From the NCBI GenBank assembly GCA_964477295.1, contig CAYZEZ010000236.1, positions 1 to 7,652 of the forward strand: a DNA stretch of 7,652 bases, read 5' to 3'. This DNA is from CAYZEZ01 sp964477295 (GTDB lineage Bacteria; Bacteroidota; Bacteroidia; Bacteroidales; SM23-62). Each line of letters starts with the position of its first letter. Position 1 is the first letter of the stretch. The position numbers and the translations under genes are program-made. Positions 1 through 6,998 of this stretch are shown here, piece after piece. The notes beneath the pieces were generated by a model that saw nothing but the letters and a program-made list of their open reading frames with translations, had not been told where the DNA came from and did not search any database.

Positions 1-772
1 ACCACAGGTATGACAACTGGATGGCCTCACGAAGATTTTGCGGTTTCAGGTGGCTGATGTTCCTTAATGCCTGTTCCATTTGCTGCAGATCTTTCAGAGC
101 CAGATGGTCACTTGTTGTTTGCATTTCTGCGGCCCTTTCGGCATACCATATACAGATCTCAGAGAAGAGGTCGAGTGTGAGCAGGCAGGCATTGTAAAAT
201 GATACCTGTTTTTCTGAACCAGCTTTTTTCAGTTTATATTTAATATTTTTCCGCAGTCCGCCTGTTCCACTCTTCTCCAGAGTATAATAATCGAGTTGTG
301 TCCCTGCCATGCGGTACAGGGGAAACCCGATCCCCGGTTCTTTGGTCCAGTTATCACCGGGTAATCCCACCTGAAGGTGATCGGGATAAGACCGTCGGGT
401 CTTGGTGATTGAATTTTCTGCCGACCAGAAGGCTTTTATTTCTTTCAGCAGTTCTACATCATCAGGCTGCGCTTCGGGATGGGTCATTAACCTGACCATT
501 AAATCATCACGGCAGGAATAAGCAAATCCACCCTGGTCCCCTCCTGCCTGTGGGGTGAAACAAACTGCAGGATGCCTGTATTTACCCGCAAAAAGATCTC
601 CTTCGCGGATAGGTGCCAGTACACCCGGGTACATTGTTTCCATGCACCTGATTTCACGAATAGCCTGATCTTCATTAATATTGGCCTTATATGTTTCCGT
701 AAAATCACGGATCAAATCAACATGCTCCCTGAAATCCAGTTCTGGAATAATATCTCCTGGTAATCTTTCCAT
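1..772 (-). CDS. Glycyl radical enzyme of the pyruvate formate-lyase superfamily, N-terminal part (partial at window edge)
   Basis: This is the first 257 residues of a protein that continues past the left edge. The start (ATGGAAAGATTACCAGGAG) is the only good one, because an in-frame TAG lies about 20 bases upstream. Residues 53-90 (APIREGDLFAGKY, then GGFAYSC) match the early 'effector-loop' region of PFL-like enzymes, residues 156-174 (AGTQLDYYTLEKSGTGGLR) match the GHxxPDYExLLxxGLxGL segment, and residues 191-257 (FYNACLLTLDLFSEICIWYAERA, read in two pieces, then NLREAIQLSYLW) match the FYEAM...YAxRYAELA...FxEALQxFWF helices of the PFL domain. The catalytic cysteine and the C-terminal RVxGY glycyl loop lie outside the window, so activity cannot be confirmed. 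The family makes radical C-C, C-N, C-O or C-S cleavages in the anaerobic cytoplasm. The compact N-terminus and changed GHxxPD motif set it apart from PflB, CutC and HypD; the substrate is unknown. It follows the symporter by 4 bases and is probably co-translated with it. Confidence 0.85.
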   Translation of the reverse strand, partial: MERLPGDIIPELDFREHVDLIRDFTETYKANINEDQAIREIRCMETMYPGVLAPIREGDLFAGKYRHPAVCFTPQAGGDQGGFAYSCRDDLMVRLMTHPEAQPDDVELLKEIKAFWSAENSITKTRRSYPDHLQVGLPGDNWTKEPGIGFPLYRMAGTQLDYYTLEKSGTGGLRKNIKYKLKKAGSEKQVSFYNACLLTLDLFSEICIWYAERAAEMQTTSDHLALKDLQQMEQALRNISHLKPQNLREAIQLSYLW

Positions 773-776
773 CTCT

Positions 777-2630
777 CTAACCCGATTTTTCTAAATTATT
801 ATACCAGGTTTTTTTCAGGATGATCCCGGCAATCAGGATAACTCCCAGGGTTATAAGAAGGGATCCCCCGGCTTTCACAATAATGAAAATAGGCAGAGTA
901 ACCAGGGCTGTCTGGCAGATAGTCCCGATCACTACATTAAACAGATCTCTTTTAAAATGTTTATTCCTCTCAATTGACGGATCTTCTGCAACCAGTTTCT
1001 CATAGATTGGTTTCCAGAATCCCCATGGTCTTACCGACAGGTAAAACTTCTTCAGGGTCTCTTCTTCAGTTGGTTTGGTCAGCAGGGTGCCAATGATACA
1101 TCCGGCCAGTGAAATGACGAGCATCAATGGAAAGAAATAAAGCAGAATGATATCCTGGGGTATATCCGGAAAGAAAACCGGTAGAACTCTGGGAAAAATC
1201 ATCGCAGCGATAATACCGGTGAGCATTCCCCAGAAATAGCCATGTCCGTTAAATCTCCACCAATACCATTTCAGGACGTTTGCAGCTGTATAGCCACCCC
1301 ATAATCCCGAGACTATCCATTGCAGAACACTGTTTACGTTCTTTGCGAAAACACCAAAGATAATACTGACAAGGATGACCGATAATCCGACAATATAGTT
1401 GGTTCTTTTAACCTGTTTGTTGGAGGCCTTTGGATTCATATATTTTAGGTAAATATCATTGATTACGTAGGCCTGAGCAGCATTCAGTGTGCCAGCAAAG
1501 GTTGAATTAAACGCGGCCAGTAATCCTGCCAGCAGCAGGCCCATAATGCCAATCGGGGCAAATTCGTTGATCGCAGAGGGTAAAATTTGCTCAAAGTCGA
1601 GCTGGCCTGCCACGATCAGGTCGAGTTTATCATAAAACAGGATGGCTAAAACGGCAAATCCGGCAATCAGGAAATACCTTACCGGCATTAAAACTACAGA
1701 AACAAAACCACTCATCAGTGCAGCTTCCCTCGGATTCTTTGTAGCCAGGATCTTCTGCATGTCGTAATTGGGAGCCGGACCGGCTGCACTGATCAGGATA
1801 CCTTTGAATAACATTATTCCAAAAAACAGGGAGAACAGGGAATAGCCATCAGAAGCAATTTTCTGGTTTACCTCGGTAATTATTCCGCTCCAGTCTATCC
1901 CCAGTTTCCATCCAAAAAAGGGTGAATGCCAGCCATCCGGGACCATCATGGCATGATCTGTCAGTGCTGTCATAGCCATAACACCAATGGCAATGGATGT
2001 GATGGTCATAATGATATACTGGATCAGATCGGCCCATACGATACTTATCATTCCTCCCAGGATGGCATAAAAGACAGCAAATGCGGTAAATACTATACCA
2101 TACAGATGGGGTACATATTCAGGCCTGACGTTGAATGGGATATATTGTGAGACGATTTCCCATGGGATGAAGATCTCAATAAACTTTCCCAGTCCGATAA
2201 ATCCGTAGGCCAGGAATCCAAGGCAACTGATCAGGGCAAATGCGACCACCACATTGTGCGAGAACTCTGCACTGCGACCAAAACCAAAGCGTGTACCTAT
2301 CCATTCTGCGCCTGTGGTAACATTAGATTTTCTTAGCCAGGCGGAAAGAAAAACCATAAGGAAGACCTGGTTAAAAACAGGCCAGAGCCAGGGGATCCAG
2401 ATGCTTTTTAATCCGTAAACAAACATCAGGGTCACCAACCACATTGTCCCTGAAATGTCGAACATTCCTGAAGCATTCGACAGGCCAAGAAGGTACCAGG
2501 GCAGTTTATTCCCTCCCAGCAGGTATGAGGATTTGTCCTTCTGAGCTTTTTTCTTTAGAACAAGTCCGATAACTATTGTGAATGCCAGGTAGGCTGCAAT
2601 AATGGTAAAATCAATCGGAGTAATTTTCAT
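777..2630 (-). CDS. Sodium:solute symporter (SSS/SLC5 family)
   Basis: A 617-residue inner-membrane protein with about 14-15 hydrophobic segments, the size expected for the SSS family of LeuT-fold, Na+-coupled importers. The N-terminus (DFTIIAAYLAFTIVIGL, residues 7-23), the discontinuous first core helix around residues 45-72 (LGLSNASGMFDISG) and the family signature near residues 367-383 (LAGLLAAFNSTFAGTLN) are clear. Aligned to the Vibrio SGLT helix AAIVSSLASMLN, residues A373, S376 and T377 fall on the Na2-site positions A361, S364 and S365, so sodium coupling should be intact. Residues 532-542 (SVRPWGFWKPI) form a PWGFW motif in the cytoplasmic loop before the last helices, seen in a subgroup of bacterial SSS proteins. 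The transported solute cannot be inferred by motif. The gene precedes the glycyl radical enzyme by 4 bases, so the two form a unit and the solute may be the enzyme's substrate. The upstream gene is 68 bases away; no Shine-Dalgarno sequence is visible. Confidence 0.93.
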   Translation of the reverse strand: MKITPIDFTIIAAYLAFTIVIGLVLKKKAQKDKSSYLLGGNKLPWYLLGLSNASGMFDISGTMWLVTLMFVYGLKSIWIPWLWPVFNQVFLMVFLSAWLRKSNVTTGAEWIGTRFGFGRSAEFSHNVVVAFALISCLGFLAYGFIGLGKFIEIFIPWEIVSQYIPFNVRPEYVPHLYGIVFTAFAVFYAILGGMISIVWADLIQYIIMTITSIAIGVMAMTALTDHAMMVPDGWHSPFFGWKLGIDWSGIITEVNQKIASDGYSLFSLFFGIMLFKGILISAAGPAPNYDMQKILATKNPREAALMSGFVSVVLMPVRYFLIAGFAVLAILFYDKLDLIVAGQLDFEQILPSAINEFAPIGIMGLLLAGLLAAFNSTFAGTLNAAQAYVINDIYLKYMNPKASNKQVKRTNYIVGLSVILVSIIFGVFAKNVNSVLQWIVSGLWGGYTAANVLKWYWWRFNGHGYFWGMLTGIIAAMIFPRVLPVFFPDIPQDIILLYFFPLMLVISLAGCIIGTLLTKPTEEETLKKFYLSVRPWGFWKPIYEKLVAEDPSIERNKHFKRDLFNVVIGTICQTALVTLPIFIIVKAGGSLLITLGVILIAGIILKKTWYNNLEKSG

Positions 2631-2660
2631 ACTGTAAAACTGTCTGGTTTGATAATGGGA

Positions 2661-2668
2661 TAAATGTA
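2661..2668 (-). promoter_or_regulatory. Possible weak -7 promoter element for the symporter-enzyme pair
   Basis: On the minus strand this reads TACATTTA, which matches five of the six fixed positions of the Bacteroidota TAnnTTTG -7 element and lies 30 bases before the symporter start in the 68-base gap after the ABC gene. No TTTG-like -33 element is seen at a suitable distance. The gap also contains no hairpin terminator, so read-through from the ABC gene is an equally good explanation. In A/T-rich DNA such a partial match is easily due to chance. Confidence 0.2.
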
Positions 2669-2698
2669 TAAATTATTACCGTGAATCGGAAGAACAGT

Positions 2699-5600
2699 TC
2701 AATGACGACGGAGTTTTGCGATTTCGAAATAGCGGAGGAATTTCCTGAGCAGGTCGAGGAGGAGGGTTACATAGAGTATAAAATTAAATAACCAGATAAC
2801 AGTGAGGTTATACCACTTGGTATCGTAGAGCTGGTTATTAAATTTTTTGAAAGGGGCATAGAATTGGGCCCTGCCGAGATTGGATTCGGGGATATTAAAA
2901 ATTGGGTCTCTCTTTTGAATCAGTCGATTATTGATGGTCAGGATTTGGTCAACCTCCATCCGGTTGGTTACAAGATCGGTTAACTTATCATTATGGTAAT
3001 TCTTACGCATGTCAATAAGATTTTCTTCTCCCAATGAATCGGTCAGGGCTGAATAAAGGCTGTTCCTTTCTTGTTGTGTTTTCCTGACTATATTCTGAAA
3101 ACTAAACCGGACATAGTTCAGGTATTCCAGGGTTTCTTCAACAATGTCTTCATCAAAGAGTTCAGGATCAAGGTTTTCGAGGTACTCATAAGGAAAAATA
3201 TCAGGATGCTCTCCCAGTAATGTGATCTCATTTTTTAAAAGGGAGATATTTTTCTTCAAATCAGGCTGATAATCCGGTTTATCCATATTACGTCCGCACT
3301 CCTCCAGGACATTTATCAGTCTGGGTATTAAAAAAGTGGTTTTAAAACTGGCTTCACTTATCTTTCTGTCGAGTTCATAAAAATGCTTTTCAAACCGGTT
3401 GTTTTTAAATTGTTCAACAGCGAGTGCTTCATATGCCCACCTGGATGTCATTATATCACCGATCAATGGTACATATTTCCTGTTTGTAAGACTTTTATGA
3501 AGATCATCAAAGGCCACCGGCACGCCGCTAAGCAATAATTGAGGAATGAGGATTAACGGGATGAGGATATAGATGGAAATGACAGAATTCAATCCGGCTG
3601 AAATGTTCAATCCCACCATATTACCAAAGCAGGCTGTGCTGAACAGTATCAACCAGTAAATAGCAGTCATGCCTTTAATTTCAAGGATCGTATTCCCAAT
3701 AATAACAAAAAGAAAGGTCTGTATTGCTGAAAGAAGAAAAAGGTACAGGATTTTGGAATTCAGGTAACTTGATTTGCTCAGGTTCAGGAAGCTTTCCCTC
3801 TTCAAAATCTTTCTGTCTTTAATAATTTCCTCCGCACTTACTACAAGACCCATAAACAGACAGACGATGACGCTCATAAATAGATAGGTAGGCAGGTTTT
3901 TATTTGCATTGAATGCATATGTGTCGCCATCGAAGAATTTGATGAAGTAGGAGAGAATGAAAGCAAGCAGGGGAGCTTCCAGAAGGTTTATAAACACATA
4001 TTGCCGGTTGGTAATTTTTGAAATCAGGTTTCTGAACAGGAAGATCTTGAACTGAACATCTATGCCCGGAATACTGAACAGACTCCTTGGAAGGATCTTT
4101 TTTGCAGGGATCCTTTCAATACCGGTTTCAATATCCTTTTTGTAATGCTGGTACCATTCTTCCGGTGCCACTTTCCTTTCTGAAGTATAATTTCCCTGTT
4201 CATCCACCTTCTTGGCTTCGATGATCTGAAGGATCTGATCAGGATTGATATTTCCGCAGCGGGGACATTCCACTTCACTGGTGTCGGCATAGCTACTGAT
4301 TTCTTTGAAATAAACAATACTATCAACGGGATTACCCGAATAAATTGGATAGCCGCCTTTATCCAGGACCCAGAGTTTATCAAATAATTTAAAAATCTCG
4401 GAGGATGGCTGATGGATGTTAACAATGACCAGTTTACCCTTAATGGCCTGTTCCTTGAGCAATCTGATCACATTTTCTGAATCGGTAGAGGATAATCCCG
4501 AGGTAGGTTCATCAACAAAAAGAACAGATGGCTGTCGCATCAACTCGAGTCCGATATTTAACCTCTTCCGCTGTCCGCCACTGATATATTTGTCGAGTGG
4601 GTTGCCCACCTTTAAATCCCTGATGTCGTTTATTTCAAGGTCCTGCAACACCTTATTGACTTCCTGGATAACAGCTTGGTCAGTGTAAGCGCCAAAACAC
4701 AACTTGGCATTATAATAGAGGTTTTGGAATACAGTAAGTTCTTCGAATAACAGGTCATCCTGGGGAACAAATCCAATGATCCCCTTCAATTTAAACCTGT
4801 CTTCCAAAAGATCATAATCATTCAGGGTAATTTTTCCATGATCTGGCGCCAGCTGCCCGCTCAGCAGTGACAAAAGAGTTGATTTGCCTACACCGCTTCC
4901 TCCCATAATTCCAATCAGTTGTCCCGAATCTTCGCAAAAATTAAATGAATGGATGCCGTCGGCACTGTTTTTAAAGTGAAATTCAAGGTTATAAGTATTC
5001 AGGACGATTTTAATATCAGATTCAGGTTTAAGAAATTGGCTTGCAATATCACTATAATAAATTGAACCAATTTCGGGGCTTCGCAAAATGGCCCCGTTAT
5101 TCAGGATATAAAACTTTTCCGGTATAACAGGTTGGCCATCCAGGAGAATCTTCTGTTTCCCGGTATATTTAAAAACAAAAATGTTTATACTGCTGAAATG
5201 CAAAACCAGGATCATCCCATCCAGGTCATCCCGAATTATCCTCTTTTCGGCTGAAGCTGGTTCAGGGCGGTTTCTTTCAATCCAATCTCCTTCCAGTTCA
5301 TCAATTTCACTGGTCTCTACGCGGGAAATAATCAAAGCGTGTTCCGGATCAATCTTGTCATAATTCTCACCGGTGATGAATACAAATGCATTTTGCAGCT
5401 CCTTTTCCTGGATATTGAAGGTGTCAGCAACCAGAAGCACAAATTCTCTTTCAGTGTCGCTGATTACCATATCTGTAAATGTAAATTCAATGAGTCTGAG
5501 CAGAACTATTATTCTCTCATTCCTGTGAAGATCTACCTTGATCTTATTGCAGATCCTGATCAGCGATTCTGAATTGGATATGCTTGTTGAAGGAAGTTCA

Positions 5601-5806
5601 CCTTTGATCTGGAAACTCTGATCGCGCTGGTAGAATTCATAAAAGTCATCAAATAAGGTCAGGTAATCCTCTGCAATACCCTCTTTCAGGTGCTGTGATA
5701 AGTACGACTTAACAATATTTCTTCCTGATTCGGAAATAATATGATCACCCAGGGCAGCAACCACTGCAAATAAGTGCATCAGGGCTTTGAGAATTGATTC
5801 ACTCAT
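2699..5806 (-). CDS. Multidomain ABC transporter, ATPase and permease in one chain (ABCG-like, TerB-like N-terminus)
   Basis: A 1035-residue half-transporter. Residues 1-150 are helical with two TerB-like stretches (HLFAVVAALGDHIISESGR, 11-29; LIEFTFTDMVISDTEREFV, 105-123). Residues 195-258 are beta-rich and might be a degenerate FHA-like domain. The ATPase follows with every motif intact: Walker A GGSGVGKST (302-310), Q-loop Q349, signature ISGGQ (408-412), Walker B VLFVDEP (428-434) and switch His465 in the ABCG-style HQPSSEIF. After it comes a CPRCGN knuckle (C514, C517). The ABC2-type membrane domain has five segments at about 604-622, 640-657, 685-707, 714-736 and 742-765, then a charged loop of about 230 residues, then a sixth segment at about 1000-1020. 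The order ATPase-then-membrane is that of the ABCG/White group, which works as dimers and usually exports lipids or hydrophobic compounds. The substrate here is unknown. Expression should be separate from the lipoprotein gene because a terminator lies between them. Confidence 0.93.
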   Translation of the reverse strand: MSESILKALMHLFAVVAALGDHIISESGRNIVKSYLSQHLKEGIAEDYLTLFDDFYEFYQRDQSFQIKGELPSTSISNSESLIRICNKIKVDLHRNERIIVLLRLIEFTFTDMVISDTEREFVLLVADTFNIQEKELQNAFVFITGENYDKIDPEHALIISRVETSEIDELEGDWIERNRPEPASAEKRIIRDDLDGMILVLHFSSINIFVFKYTGKQKILLDGQPVIPEKFYILNNGAILRSPEIGSIYYSDIASQFLKPESDIKIVLNTYNLEFHFKNSADGIHSFNFCEDSGQLIGIMGGSGVGKSTLLSLLSGQLAPDHGKITLNDYDLLEDRFKLKGIIGFVPQDDLLFEELTVFQNLYYNAKLCFGAYTDQAVIQEVNKVLQDLEINDIRDLKVGNPLDKYISGGQRKRLNIGLELMRQPSVLFVDEPTSGLSSTDSENVIRLLKEQAIKGKLVIVNIHQPSSEIFKLFDKLWVLDKGGYPIYSGNPVDSIVYFKEISSYADTSEVECPRCGNINPDQILQIIEAKKVDEQGNYTSERKVAPEEWYQHYKKDIETGIERIPAKKILPRSLFSIPGIDVQFKIFLFRNLISKITNRQYVFINLLEAPLLAFILSYFIKFFDGDTYAFNANKNLPTYLFMSVIVCLFMGLVVSAEEIIKDRKILKRESFLNLSKSSYLNSKILYLFLLSAIQTFLFVIIGNTILEIKGMTAIYWLILFSTACFGNMVGLNISAGLNSVISIYILIPLILIPQLLLSGVPVAFDDLHKSLTNRKYVPLIGDIMTSRWAYEALAVEQFKNNRFEKHFYELDRKISEASFKTTFLIPRLINVLEECGRNMDKPDYQPDLKKNISLLKNEITLLGEHPDIFPYEYLENLDPELFDEDIVEETLEYLNYVRFSFQNIVRKTQQERNSLYSALTDSLGEENLIDMRKNYHNDKLTDLVTNRMEVDQILTINNRLIQKRDPIFNIPESNLGRAQFYAPFKKFNNQLYDTKWYNLTVIWLFNFILYVTLLLDLLRKFLRYFEIAKLRRH

Positions 5807-5830
5807 AAAGCGACCGGCTTATATCATTTG

Positions 5831-5838
5831 TAAATTTA
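5831..5838 (-). promoter_or_regulatory. Possible -7 promoter element for the ABC transporter
   Basis: TAAATTTA, which reads the same on both strands, matches five of six fixed positions of TAnnTTTG and sits 24 bases before the ABC start. A promoter is expected in this 118-base stretch because the upstream gene ends in a strong terminator, but no convincing -33 partner was found. The site is therefore a candidate chosen by position more than by sequence. Confidence 0.22.
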
Positions 5839-5924
5839 ATGAATTTGAGGGAATCATTACGGCGCTTTTACCTTTAGGATACTAACGGAGCACGAACTTA
5901 AATATTTTATAATGGAGCGCGGAT

Positions 5925-5951
5925 AAAAAAGGCGCAACCCAGTGCGCCTTT
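5925..5951 (-). terminator. Rho-independent terminator of the lipoprotein gene
   Basis: A perfect 9-base-pair inverted repeat (5928-5936 AAAGGCGCA and 5943-5951 TGCGCCTTT) encloses a 6-base loop. Read on the minus strand it begins 21 bases after the lipoprotein stop codon, has a G/C-rich stem (GGCGCA/TGCGCC) and runs directly into TTTTTT. That is the standard intrinsic-terminator layout. On the plus strand the T run is only three bases, and no plus-strand gene leads into it, so it most likely acts on the minus strand only. It separates lipoprotein and ABC transporter transcripts. Confidence 0.88.
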
Positions 5952-5972
5952 CACTTAAAAATAAAGGTTCGA

Positions 5973-6812
5973 TCAGATAATATTATTTCTTATAGATTCA
6001 GTTTTCTCAATGAGGGTATTCAGTTGCTGTTTGGTAAAGGTTTTATCTTCCTTCTCAAAGTGGGTATTTAATTCTTTCAGACTTTTATAGGTATCCTGGA
6101 TCATAGGATCATCTTTCAGGGGTTCCATGATCTCAATGAGTTTTTCCAGGGTCTTGTCCTGATCAGAAATGATGTCTACGATCTTTTCATTGTTGATACT
6201 TATTATGCTGATCTGTGTTGTAATGTACAGGGCCTCAATCCAGCTACCTGCTAAAACAAGTACCGAAATATTATCCTGTTCATTTTCAATAAGGTACTCA
6301 TAGGTGCTGATGAAGGAGTCTGTAATAATCAGGATCAGCGAATCAACGTTATCGAGATTATCTTCAACGCGGGTTACAAGGGTTTGGTTAAAGCCGGTGG
6401 AAATCTGAAGATCGTTGATCAGTTTAGAAGTGGCCTCAAGATATTGCATTGTTTCCTGGGTCTGGTTGTAGGTGGCAGCATAACTCAGGTCGGCCCCATA
6501 TACACCTAAATTCAAAGCCTTGCTTTTAAGATTGATATAGGTGTCAATATTTTCTGTCCTGTTACACAGATCCAAAATATAGCCTGCACCGGCATTTATT
6601 AATAATTTTGTGACCTCAAATGCCGTAGGAAGGGGATAATCAGTGATCTCTTTGAAAACCTGTTCTGTTGTTTCGGATTCGTCGATGATCAAATCACCCT
6701 CCTGGCCGGAACTCTGGGATGTTTTATTCTTGCATCCTGATAAGGCGAAGAAAATCACTATTACAAGTGAAGATGTAATTAATAGAAAAGATCTAGTTTT
6801 ACCAGTTTTCAT
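5973..6812 (-). CDS. Conserved hypothetical lipoprotein
   Basis: A 279-residue protein starting with a basic stretch (MKTGKTR), a hydrophobic core and the lipobox LSGC, so signal peptidase II should cut before Cys27 and leave a lipid-anchored protein outside the inner membrane. A polar linker follows (28-48). The rest is predicted mostly helical. Two stretches look like the conserved heart of a family: NAGAGYILDL (73-82) and ALNLGVYGADLSYAATY (99-115), followed by amphipathic helices, including VLAGSWIEALY (187-197). No catalytic motif or known domain is recognised, so no function is assigned. The residues right after Cys27 (KNKTS) lack the acidic surface-export signal described for some Bacteroidota lipoproteins, which weakly favours a periplasm-facing location. 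The gene is monocistronic by its own terminator and lies upstream of the ABC transporter; it diverges from the epimerase gene. Confidence 0.85.
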   Translation of the reverse strand: MKTGKTRSFLLITSSLVIVIFFALSGCKNKTSQSSGQEGDLIIDESETTEQVFKEITDYPLPTAFEVTKLLINAGAGYILDLCNRTENIDTYINLKSKALNLGVYGADLSYAATYNQTQETMQYLEATSKLINDLQISTGFNQTLVTRVEDNLDNVDSLILIITDSFISTYEYLIENEQDNISVLVLAGSWIEALYITTQISIISINNEKIVDIISDQDKTLEKLIEIMEPLKDDPMIQDTYKSLKELNTHFEKEDKTFTKQQLNTLIEKTESIRNNII

Positions 6813-6853
6813 TCGGGTATTTTTTTAAAGGATGAAATATTCAATATAGCATC

Positions 6854-6861
6854 CAAAAATA
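6854..6861 (-). promoter_or_regulatory. Candidate Bacteroidota -7 promoter element for the lipoprotein gene
   Basis: The minus strand reads TATTTTTG, an exact match to TAnnTTTG, 41 bases before the lipoprotein start codon. That would give a leader of roughly 30-35 bases, rich in A and T and without a Shine-Dalgarno sequence, as usual in this phylum. The -33 element is weak: the nearest TTTA lies somewhat too close. The exact -7 match in the right place is the main support. Confidence 0.4.
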
Positions 6862-6963
6862 TAAAATAAATCTGTTAAACCTTATCACTTTCATTTAAAT
6901 TAGCTACAATTGAAATTGCATTTATTTTATTCCGATCGAATTATCATTCCTGCTCCATTTTAT

Positions 6964-6971
6964 TATTTTTG
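6964..6971 (+). promoter_or_regulatory. Candidate Bacteroidota -7 promoter element for the aldose 1-epimerase gene
   Basis: TATTTTTG is an exact TAnnTTTG match 27 bases before the epimerase ATG, the spacing expected for a short leader. It is the same octamer as the candidate for the divergent lipoprotein gene. No clear TTTG is present at -33; only TTA-type partial matches are seen near 6941-6943, about 20 bases upstream. Initiation then depends on an A/T-rich leader without a Shine-Dalgarno sequence. Confidence 0.42.
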
Positions 6972-6998
6972 TTTTGTTAAGCAAATAATAAATCAATT

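Noticed and set aside
499..763. Two short open frames overlapping the glycyl radical enzyme start
   Set aside because: The glycyl radical enzyme frame through this stretch has clear family motifs, so the others are shadows.
2631..2698. Short ACTGT/ACAGT inverted matches in the gap between the ABC gene and the symporter, considered as a terminator
   Set aside because: The arms are only five bases, far apart, without G/C-rich stem or T run, so no terminator is supported.
4060..4425. A 121-codon open frame on the minus strand inside the ABC transporter gene
   Set aside because: It lies fully in another frame of a gene whose protein shows every ABC motif, and its own translation has no recognisable pattern.
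4416..4688. A 90-codon open frame on the plus strand opposite the ATPase signature and Walker B region
   Set aside because: It is antisense to the best-conserved part of the ABC gene, and its openness follows from that gene's codon use.
5907..5913. TTATAAT, resembling a classical -10 box on the plus strand
   Set aside because: No plus-strand gene follows it, the stretch is A/T-rich, and Bacteroidota housekeeping promoters use a different -7 element.
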